Under the pieces are notes generated by a model, which saw nothing but the letters and a program-made list of their open reading frames with translations, did no database searches and was not told where the DNA came from. A program made the translations under genes and the position numbers. 55,529 bases of DNA from Butyrivibrio sp. (GTDB lineage: Bacteria; Bacillota; Clostridia; Lachnospirales; Lachnospiraceae): the NCBI GenBank assembly GCA_024694565.1, contig JAILJR010000105.1:1-55529 (forward strand), written 5' to 3'. This document shows, piece by piece, positions 48,773-55,529 of the stretch; positions within the stretch are counted from its first letter, which is position 1, and each line of letters opens with the position of its first letter.

Positions 48773-50308
48773 TTATCTGTAACGCCCGTGTGCTGTGTGG
48801 AATGCTTCCTTCTTCTCGTACATGAACCTGTCAGATCGCTTTAATATCTCATCAACGGAGCTGTCCCCCTCCATGTAATCGGATATACCAAGAGATGCGG
48901 TATAGCGCCTCCAGGGATCTGCATCCGTCTTTTCAAAAGTATCTATGTAGGCGTCCTCAAGTTTATGCATAAGAGCAGTCCGGTCCTCGTAATCAGAGTT
49001 CTGAAGGACAGCCACAAACTCATCGCCGCCAAGCCTGAATATAGGAGAATACTTGAAGGTTTTACACATCATCATGCAGGTTCCTTTGATGTACTCGTCT
49101 CCGGCTTCATGGCCATAAGTGTCGTTTATCTGCTTAAGGTTGTTCACATCCATCATCAGGACAGAGAACGGTGCACAGACCCTGCTCTTCATTTTTTCCG
49201 CCATTTCCTGGCAGTACTTATCAAAAGCGGCCTTGTTCTTTACACCTGTCAGAGAATCCCTGTAGGTGTCTATGCTCATCTTCTTCAGTTCATCGTCTTT
49301 TTCCTTAATATCGCTCTCGAGCTGCCTTGCGCGCTGCATTTTCCTGCTCACATAGTACATTATGACGATTATGACTGCGGCAACAAAACAGATTATAAAT
49401 ATGGTAAAGATAAGGGTTCTCTGCATCTGCCTGAAAACAGCCGTAGCATCATAAACTGACACACATATCCAGTCATTTGCCACCGGGACTCTGTAGACGA
49501 TATATTCAGCCCCGCCAAACTTAAATGAAAAGTAGCTCTCCTCTGTTGTGCGCAGCTCTTCTGCCAGTGCACGGCCAAAAGTATTATTCTCAGTAAGGTA
49601 GCTTTTCCCCACCTCGGACTTGTCAGAATGAGTTATAACCGTAAAGTCCTGGTCAAGCACAAAATCCATGTCGGAATCAGACTGTGAAGAGAGATTCTCA
49701 GTCAGCTTCTGCATATATTCAAGTGAAAAATCCATGGCAGCGACACTCTCTGCATCGCAGAGGGTCTTGGCAAGAGATATTGTCATGGTCTGGGATTCAA
49801 GATCGTAATACGGATCAACAATTGCAACCCTTCCGATATTGGCGCGTGCATTGATGAACCAGGGGCGGTCTGTCGGATCATAGCTTTCATCGGGTTCCCA
49901 TCCGTTTCCATCCAGAAACTCTCCGCCGATGTAACCGTACAGGCCATCGGAATTGCCCGACATGATATTCACTATTGCCTCCGACTGGCTCATGATGAAG
50001 TCCTCTATCTCAGACATCGGCCTGTCGTTTCGTATCATATTGTCAAGGGTAAAACAAGAAAAGCGCATGGTATAGATGCCGGTGGAAAGATACTTGTCAA
50101 TCTGCTCCGCCTCCGTTACCGCGCTGAGTTCCTGGCTTTTTATGATCCCATCCCTTGTCTGTTTAAAGAGCATTCCATAGTAAAAAATGAGCACTCCCAC
50201 AAAAAGGCATAGAATAAGAAAGGTCGTGATCACCTCACGTACTCCCGACCTCTGAAGGTCAAATCTTTTTTTACTTCTGTCTGTCTCCACAGCCAAAAGC
50301 CACCTCAT
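48773..50308 (-). CDS. dCache-type membrane diguanylate cyclase
   Basis: This 511-residue protein has membrane segments near 28-50 and 295-320 around an extracellular dCache sensor (about 60-290). The sensor contains YDPTDRPWFINARANIGRVA and VVDPYYD-like VDPYYDLES, common in ligand-binding Cache domains. A linker and GGDEF domain follow (MMDVNNLKQINDTYGHEAGDE, FRLGGDEF) to about residue 505. It makes c-di-GMP. The ATG overlaps the stop of the upstream binding-protein gene by four bases (ATGA), so the two are coupled; GTG 50290 is an alternative start. Confidence 0.92.
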   Translation of the reverse strand: MRWLLAVETDRSKKRFDLQRSGVREVITTFLILCLFVGVLIFYYGMLFKQTRDGIIKSQELSAVTEAEQIDKYLSTGIYTMRFSCFTLDNMIRNDRPMSEIEDFIMSQSEAIVNIMSGNSDGLYGYIGGEFLDGNGWEPDESYDPTDRPWFINARANIGRVAIVDPYYDLESQTMTISLAKTLCDAESVAAMDFSLEYMQKLTENLSSQSDSDMDFVLDQDFTVITHSDKSEVGKSYLTENNTFGRALAEELRTTEESYFSFKFGGAEYIVYRVPVANDWICVSVYDATAVFRQMQRTLIFTIFIICFVAAVIIVIMYYVSRKMQRARQLESDIKEKDDELKKMSIDTYRDSLTGVKNKAAFDKYCQEMAEKMKSRVCAPFSVLMMDVNNLKQINDTYGHEAGDEYIKGTCMMMCKTFKYSPIFRLGGDEFVAVLQNSDYEDRTALMHKLEDAYIDTFEKTDADPWRRYTASLGISDYMEGDSSVDEILKRSDRFMYEKKEAFHTAHGRYR

Positions 50309-51141
50309 CTCACAATAGTAATATCTGTTCCGAACCACCTTTTTGATATCTCGCCCAGCGAGCCGTCTTCCTTCATCCCGCTGATGATCTCCCAGATTGC
50401 ATCACAAAGGCTATGATCTCCCTTTCGAAAGCCTATAGCACACTCTTCCTCACTAATGCTGTCAGACAATACATAGTATGTGTTATCAGTAGAAAAGATA
50501 AAATAATACGCAGCAATTGAATCGATGAGGATAGCATCGATCCCACCATTATCCAGCTCTTCCATCAGCGCCTTATTATCATTGTGCTCAAGGACGGATA
50601 TGTCATTGTAGATGCTTGAGGCTTCCAGTGCCTCAACCACGGAAGAGCCCGACTGTACTCCGATGGTCTTGCCCTTTAAATCATTCATACCCTTTACCTT
50701 GCTGTCCTTACCCACGACAAAGATAAGGGTGTTCTTGAGATACGGTTTTGACAGAGTCATGACCTGTGCTCTCTCGGGTGTGGCTGACATTCCGTTCCAG
50801 ATACAGTCTATCTCGCCGCTGTTTAGATCCTCTTCCTTGTTGTCCCAGTCTATCGGATGCTTGACAAGAGCGATGCCCAGCTTCTCACACACAACCTCTG
50901 CCACATCGATGTCAAAACCAACGATCTCACCCGACTCATCGACAAATCCCATAGGCGGATAGTTCTCATCAAGGCCAATGACAAGCTCCTTCTTATCCAG
51001 CACCTTCTGCAGTGAGTCATCCTTCACCTGCTCATTGCCCATCGAATCCTTAGCGCATCCGGCCACAGAAAGCAGCAGTAAAAGAGCCAGTAACAGCCCT
51101 GCATATTTACTTTTTCGAAGACCAAATTCACCGATTTTCAT
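50305..51141 (-). CDS. amino-acid-binding lipoprotein (family 3 SBP)
   Basis: This 278-residue lipoprotein has a lipobox SVAGC (Cys 29). The family 3 solute-binding fold has ELVIGLDENYPPMGFVDESG, VGFDIDVAEVVCEKLG, IDCIWNGMSATPERA and LKGKTIGVQSGSS. The motifs suit a polar amino-acid ligand. No permease or ATPase gene is adjacent. It is instead coupled to a dCache-GGDEF cyclase, so it may pass a ligand signal to that sensor; this is inference from gene order. Confidence 0.9.
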   Translation of the reverse strand: MKIGEFGLRKSKYAGLLLALLLLLSVAGCAKDSMGNEQVKDDSLQKVLDKKELVIGLDENYPPMGFVDESGEIVGFDIDVAEVVCEKLGIALVKHPIDWDNKEEDLNSGEIDCIWNGMSATPERAQVMTLSKPYLKNTLIFVVGKDSKVKGMNDLKGKTIGVQSGSSVVEALEASSIYNDISVLEHNDNKALMEELDNGGIDAILIDSIAAYYFIFSTDNTYYVLSDSISEEECAIGFRKGDHSLCDAIWEIISGMKEDGSLGEISKRWFGTDITIVR

Positions 51142-51204
51142 ACAATTAATTTACCATATCAAGATGATTATTCCTATTAAAAGAAAGTAAAAAATACTGT
51201 AACA

Positions 51205-52662
51205 TTACTTCAGCTCCACAAATGCATCAATTGTGCGCAGATCATGACTAATAAGCCTTACGCCGTCGAAGGTGTGTTCAACCCTGAAGGTGGCTTCTCC
51301 GCCAACTTTGGTCTCTTCCATTTGTGCCTGGTAGGCGCGGAAATTGCCGAGTGAGTAGTAGACCAGGGTCTGTCCGCCATCCGGGCGGGGTATTGATTCA
51401 ACCTCCTGCAGGACATGGGGGTGAGTTCCGACAACAACGTCAGCTCCGCCCTCCGCAAAGAGCCCGGCCATGCGCCTCTGCTCTTCGTTTGCATGGGTTT
51501 CGTACTCTTTTCCCCAGTGGACAAATATTATAATGAAATCGGAATTGTCTCTTGCCTCTGCCATCTCGTCAAGAAGGGCCTGCTCTTCATCTCTGTCTTG
51601 CGGCAGGTAACGGACTGCATAGGGGTAGCGGTCGGAGACGTCCATATCTCCTGTTCCGTAGGTGAGATCGAACATGGCGAAGGTTATTCCATGCTTACTT
51701 ACAAGCCGGTAGGGGTGAAACTCTTTTTCCCGGCTGTTCTGAACTCCCAGGCATATTATCCCTCTTTCGCTGTAAAAATCTGTTGTGACATCAATTCCGT
51801 ATATTCCCCTGTCAAGGGCATGGTTTCCGGCACAGGCGGCAATATCAAAGCCCGCCTCATAGACAGCCTCCCCCACTTCCTGCGGACTTCCGAATTTCGG
51901 ATATCCGCCAACGGCATCCCTGCTGTCGACGAGCATGGTCTCCTGCTGAAACACTGCTATGTCTGCTGCCCGGATATCTTTGACAAAGGGTTCGTAGAGA
52001 AAATCAAAGCTGCCTCCTTCCCTGTCAAAAGCATACTCATAGATTTCCTTATGAATGATATTATCTCCAAAGCACGCAAAGGTAACTGAGTTTTCCAGAA
52101 TCTTCAGTCCAAAGGATTCCCATCGCCACAGGGTGTTTGCCCCGGTCACATCTTCAACCAGAAGAAGCTGCTCGTTCTTTTCAAAGAGCTTCATCCGCCT
52201 TATCTCGTTTCCGATCTCGGATGCACACCACTTCTGATGCACCTGCCCATCGTCTGATACTCTGTAGATAAAGATGTGCTGGGAATATGCCTTTTCATCC
52301 TCTGTCACCCAGAAGGGTCTTGCAGAGCCATACTTGCCTATCTTCCACAGAAGAAGCAAAAGGTCCTTTTCACCGTCGCCGTCAAGATCGGTTGAAAGAG
52401 CATCCTGTACCATCAAAGCTCCGGGCGTCTCCCATGTCTTATTCCCGGCACTGTCATATACAAAAAATCTTTTTCCCGAAAGCCTGCCCGAGAGGCTATC
52501 CGATATCGTGAGGAGCTTTGAAGACCAGCCGCCCTGCGGGTGCGGAAGGAATGAGATGTACCACATAAGGCAGCAAATGACTGCCACCGCTATCAAAAGC
52601 AGTGACAGCCACAGTTTATTCTTCTGTAATAAAGATTTTTCTGACATCAGTGATCTGCTCAT
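51205..52662 (-). CDS. CapA-family metallophosphatase-like membrane protein
   Basis: This 485-residue protein has an N-terminal membrane anchor (about 17-38), an FG-GAP-like beta domain with STDLDGDGEKDLLLLL (about 70-185) and a CapA domain (about 190-470). CapA signatures are CFGDNIIHKEIY, QQETMLVDSRD, CAGNHALDRGI, VHWGKEYETHANEEQ and GTHPHVLQEVE. Family members take part in poly-gamma-glutamate or surface polymer handling, with a metallophosphatase fold outside the cell. The exact reaction is unknown. A family A repeat lies upstream. The ribosome-binding site is weak. Confidence 0.9.
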   Translation of the reverse strand: MSRSLMSEKSLLQKNKLWLSLLLIAVAVICCLMWYISFLPHPQGGWSSKLLTISDSLSGRLSGKRFFVYDSAGNKTWETPGALMVQDALSTDLDGDGEKDLLLLLWKIGKYGSARPFWVTEDEKAYSQHIFIYRVSDDGQVHQKWCASEIGNEIRRMKLFEKNEQLLLVEDVTGANTLWRWESFGLKILENSVTFACFGDNIIHKEIYEYAFDREGGSFDFLYEPFVKDIRAADIAVFQQETMLVDSRDAVGGYPKFGSPQEVGEAVYEAGFDIAACAGNHALDRGIYGIDVTTDFYSERGIICLGVQNSREKEFHPYRLVSKHGITFAMFDLTYGTGDMDVSDRYPYAVRYLPQDRDEEQALLDEMAEARDNSDFIIIFVHWGKEYETHANEEQRRMAGLFAEGGADVVVGTHPHVLQEVESIPRPDGGQTLVYYSLGNFRAYQAQMEETKVGGEATFRVEHTFDGVRLISHDLRTIDAFVELK

Positions 52663-52748
52663 TTTTTATTACAGCACCTGTATTGTTGATATTGTGGGGC
52701 AAAAGCTGCCGGGCGGCTCCGGGGACTTTTGCCCACAGCATCATGTTT

Positions 52749-52945
52749 ATGAGTTGCCCGACAAAAGCTCGCCAGGCCGGCTCCGGCTGTGCATATTGCA
52801 CAAGCAACTGAGCGGCCCTATGAGCTCGTCGGTACTTAGGCACCGTATTTTGGTGCCTTAGTACCGCTACGAAGCAAAAGGAGCGAAAGCGTGCCCGAAG
52901 TGATTGTACAATATGCACAGCCGGGGCCGGACTGGCGAGCTTTTT
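52749..52945 (+). repeat. family A repeat, full copy A2
   Basis: A 197-nt nested palindrome. The left arm starts ATGAGTTGCCCGACAAAAGC. The right arm reads CCGGGGCCGGACTGGCGAGC and ends in T7. The central hairpin is GGTACTTAGGCACC/GGTGCCTTAGTACC. On the plus strand the final T-run could make it a terminator, but it lies between two minus-strand genes. Confidence 0.9.
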
Positions 52946-52964
52946 TTAAGACCTTCGAACTGTA

Positions 52965-55304
52965 TCAATCGTTTTTATTCACGCGGTAGCTCTGTGTCCA
53001 GTCGGGCTGAACCGGATGATTCTTGTTCTCTACCCACTTGTAATTTTCGTCCAGGTATCCGCCGTCAAGCTTCGCTCTCCACTCCTCATCTGTCATACGA
53101 CCATCTAAACCTGTCGTGAATTCATAGAAGCTGTAGACACTGCCGCTGCCAAGACGTAACTGCCCGTCAACCGGGAATACTACATACATAGTCATGGCCT
53201 TGCCCGTACCAACCTCAAGAACTGCTCCGTTGGGGTCTGTTGCTATATCGGCAACAACAGGGCACGGTGCCTGATAGCTGTAGGCAAGTCCGTCATCAAC
53301 TGTATCCTTCATAGCCTCTACCCAGAAGTGTTCGATATCTCCGCCGTACTCGCCGATGAACTCGTACTCTTCATCAGTAAGCCCCTCTTCCTTCAGCTCT
53401 TTTTCCGAGATCGTAAGAAGGGTTTGAGCGATTGCAGACAGCCTGTCCAGATCCTTCTCTGCATCAGCCGAAAGCATATTGTAGCCCTTAAGCCCTTCCT
53501 TTGTCTTTTCAGAAAGGAAGATGAATCTGCTGTAGACAACAGGCTCAGGCTGAACATAGCCGCGGTCGTCAAAGGTCGGCTCATCTCCTCCGCCCATCTC
53601 CGCATAGACCTGCTTCGCGTAAAGGATCGTGTCGTGCTTAAGCTCAGCATATGAACCCTCAAAGGTCTCAAGACTCTTTTTCCCCCACTCCTCGGACTGC
53701 ATGAACTTTGGGTAACCCTCACCCTTCTTTTCAAGAAGAGGTCTTAAGGTATTGAGCCATCCGGAATAGAGACTTGCATTCCAGTTTGCCGGATCGTCAT
53801 TGGCAAAAATCTTCTTAAGAAGGACCACGTTGTCTGTGTAACCCTCATATTCTGTCGCGCCATCCTCCTCAAGGATCTTAACTGCCTCGGCAGAACCAAG
53901 AACTGCAGGAACGTCAAGGGCATCAGGGAGCATCCTCTTGTCGCCTTTCCCGTTTTCCTTTATGGCACTGTAAACCAGTCTCTGCATAATAGCGGCATCA
54001 ATCGTAAAGCGCTGCCCCATAAATCTGTAAGAAAGAATAACCGGATCTTCTCCTTCATTTACCGGGATGGAGTTGATCTTTGGAAGAGGCATATCTGCAG
54101 CTGATTTCATCACTAAGTCAAAAGCAGCAGTATCCGTCGTGAGGTCTTTTGCTGAAGGAACTTTGCTGTACGCCGACTCGATTATCGGAAGAAAACTGCT
54201 ATACTGCGCATCATCAGAAGCACCTGCAAAGAAGGTTGTGATCTTGTAAATCTCCTCCCACTTGTCTTTCCCTGTTTCATCTATCGCAACAGTCATGAGG
54301 AGCGCACTCTTTACCGCCTCCTTGTCGCTAAGCGCAAAAGGTATGCGGCCGTACCACATCATTGATCTGAAGTACTTTTGCAGGGTTTCGTTTAAAGTAT
54401 AATAGCCTCTTGGCTTGAACTGCGTGTAGTCCTCTTCAAGTCCTGTAAGTGCACAGATCTCCAGACTTGATGCATTCTTGATCTTATTTATCTCATTGTC
54501 GATGGACTTTGCAAGACCAGCATCAGCGACAGGAAACTCTGTCGTATCATCCAGCAGATAGGCGCCCACATAGAAAAAGCCTACATTTCGAAGAGCAGCA
54601 TCCTCCCAGTCCGTTCCCCTGACCTCTTCATACTGCGCCGCCGAAGCATCAAGCAATGACTGGCTCAGCGAGATCAGTTCAGGGTAGATGTAATTCATCT
54701 CTATGTCTCTCATCAGATGTGCATAATACAGATGATAGGTGTGCATGAGTGAATCAACAGTAATGAAATTCGGGAACTTTGAATACCTGTTTGCCTCATA
54801 TACATCAAAGAATTCAGAATCACCATATTCGTCATCAATAGCAAAATGATTCCTGATGAGAGCTTCTCTGAGTTCGTTCCCGCTTTTGTTCGAGGGAACA
54901 GGCTTTCCTGTCCCGGAATCCAGACCGACTCTTCCCTTGTAGTCATCTGCAATATAGACGTTGGAAAAGTCCTCGGCAATCTCATAATCCTTTACGGACG
55001 GGACAAGATCCTTGTCGTAATAGGTAATCTCCTCATTTCCGAGAAGGTACACGGATTCAGCCTCTGCGACATTTTTGGGGGCATCCTCTTTGGATGAATC
55101 CTGTGTCTGTTCCACGGAAGCTTCTGCTGCTGCATTTCCATTGTCAGAGCTTTCCTGTGAAGCATCAGCTTCTTTTTCTGTAACGACTGCTCCATCAGCA
55201 GGAACATCGGTGCCGGAGTTTGCAGCCTTATTACCGGAACAGCCGCTGACTGCTCCTGAAACCATTGTGAAAGCAAGTAAAAAAGCAATTACCCTCTTCT
55301 TCAT
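52965..55304 (-). CDS. DUF3160 lipoprotein
   Basis: This 779-residue lipoprotein has a lipobox AVSGC (Cys 22) and an acidic Ala/Ser/Glu-rich linker (about 25-80). A long domain (about 100-770) matches DUF3160: LRNHF-like LIRNHFAIDDEYG, NFITVDSLMHTYHLYYAHLM, LYSGWLNTLRPLL, and a late PCPVVADIATDPNGAVLEVG. DUF3160 proteins are large, helical, exported and of unknown function. GGAGGG precedes ATG 55304; the frame further upstream has no such site. It stands alone, with a family A repeat just beyond its stop. Confidence 0.88.
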   Translation of the reverse strand: MKKRVIAFLLAFTMVSGAVSGCSGNKAANSGTDVPADGAVVTEKEADASQESSDNGNAAAEASVEQTQDSSKEDAPKNVAEAESVYLLGNEEITYYDKDLVPSVKDYEIAEDFSNVYIADDYKGRVGLDSGTGKPVPSNKSGNELREALIRNHFAIDDEYGDSEFFDVYEANRYSKFPNFITVDSLMHTYHLYYAHLMRDIEMNYIYPELISLSQSLLDASAAQYEEVRGTDWEDAALRNVGFFYVGAYLLDDTTEFPVADAGLAKSIDNEINKIKNASSLEICALTGLEEDYTQFKPRGYYTLNETLQKYFRSMMWYGRIPFALSDKEAVKSALLMTVAIDETGKDKWEEIYKITTFFAGASDDAQYSSFLPIIESAYSKVPSAKDLTTDTAAFDLVMKSAADMPLPKINSIPVNEGEDPVILSYRFMGQRFTIDAAIMQRLVYSAIKENGKGDKRMLPDALDVPAVLGSAEAVKILEEDGATEYEGYTDNVVLLKKIFANDDPANWNASLYSGWLNTLRPLLEKKGEGYPKFMQSEEWGKKSLETFEGSYAELKHDTILYAKQVYAEMGGGDEPTFDDRGYVQPEPVVYSRFIFLSEKTKEGLKGYNMLSADAEKDLDRLSAIAQTLLTISEKELKEEGLTDEEYEFIGEYGGDIEHFWVEAMKDTVDDGLAYSYQAPCPVVADIATDPNGAVLEVGTGKAMTMYVVFPVDGQLRLGSGSVYSFYEFTTGLDGRMTDEEWRAKLDGGYLDENYKWVENKNHPVQPDWTQSYRVNKND

Positions 55305-55529
55305 ATTCTTCCCTCCGCTTCCTATATTGTACTTCAAAAGTGAACGCTTGCACATGTCTTGTAAAAGATAAAACCCTACGCACATCCCCGTTATTCATGT
55401 ACGTAGGGCACCTCCATTTTTGACTTCTTCTTTTCGCATCCTTATCTCTGTCTTATACTATACATTAAATATCGATAATTAATCTACACTTTTAAAGTAT
55501 TTTAATATATTGTTTATCTGCTGTTTATA
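55305..55529 (-). promoter_or_regulatory. leader region of the DUF3160 gene
   Basis: On the minus strand a TATAGTAT -10-like box lies near 55450-55460. CCCTACG (55374-55380) and CGTAGGG (55402-55408) can pair within the leader. A short frame, MRKEEVKNGGALRT, ends at the hairpin. No defined regulator site is recognised. Confidence 0.35.

Noticed and set aside
52616..52918. Minus-strand ORF starting MHIVQSLRARFRSF, seen again at 9781-10065
   Set aside because: The same peptide occurs twice only because both ORFs start in the right half of family A repeats. They then run into unrelated sequence, including a real gene on the same strand at 9934 and one at 52662.
52749..52945. Simple terminator for the neighbouring genes
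   Set aside because: The T-run is on the plus strand while both flanking genes are on the minus strand, and the same 197-nt structure occurs at unrelated sites.

Overview
The window looks like a chromosomal segment of a Lachnospiraceae-type Firmicute, most like Butyrivibrio or Pseudobutyrivibrio. This is inferred from the gene families (DUF4250 protein, COG2509 FAD enzyme, LCP and BY-kinase exopolysaccharide genes, lactonase, GH5 and GH13_18 enzymes, many lipoproteins, GGDEF proteins), strong AGGAGG ribosome-binding sites, moderate GC, and CIRCE control of a chaperone. No rRNA, tRNA, CRISPR array, transposase or phage gene was seen.

Layout. 1-1400 is an accessory patch: the 5' end of a DUF4143-type ATPase behind a perfect 18-bp palindrome, remnants of an antitoxin and possibly a NUDIX gene, an intact MazE/MazF-like pair, and more gene debris. 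1388-9934 holds a Pr6Pr-like membrane protein, a PaaI thioesterase, an HTH/RecQ/response-regulator/lactonase run, a YgjP-like metallopeptidase, an intracellular GH5 enzyme behind a structured intergenic element, and a convergent AraC regulator. 10280-17174 holds a MATE exporter, an NhaC antiporter, a zinc-ribbon membrane protein, a 2-isopropylmalate synthase fused in frame to an AraC-type DNA-binding domain, and an L,D-transpeptidase. 17557-24640 holds a FAD enzyme overlapping a PrsA-like foldase, a beta-helix lipoprotein with an LprI-like tail, HtpG behind a perfect CIRCE operator, and a DUF4250 protein.

24923-31465 is a compact exopolysaccharide regulation and attachment operon: PHP phosphatase, Wzz-like protein, BY-kinase, an Ig-like anchored protein, LCP ligase, a sortase-B-like lipoprotein that has lost its catalytic His and Cys, an Asn/Pro/Gly/Cys-rich secreted protein, and a priming sugar transferase. 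31581-39242 is a sugar locus: two ABC permeases, a binding protein and a LacI regulator on the minus strand, and a P-loop kinase with a GH13_18 phosphorylase-like enzyme on the plus strand. No ABC ATPase is present. 39681-55304 holds a clostripain-type protease, a hybrid histidine kinase, a decayed GGDEF gene, an amino-acid-binding lipoprotein overlapping a dCache-GGDEF cyclase, a CapA-like protein and a DUF3160 lipoprotein.

Between the genes lie copies of two modular palindromic repeat families, A and B. Full copies are about 197 bp, have different outer arms, and share one central hairpin whose stem differs between copies by compensating changes. All full copies have the same orientation. 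Partial copies abut the CIRCE site and form part of the MATE promoter. The strongest candidates for undescribed biology are this repeat system, the LeuA-AraC fusion, and the pseudo-sortase/Cys-rich protein pair in the exopolysaccharide operon.
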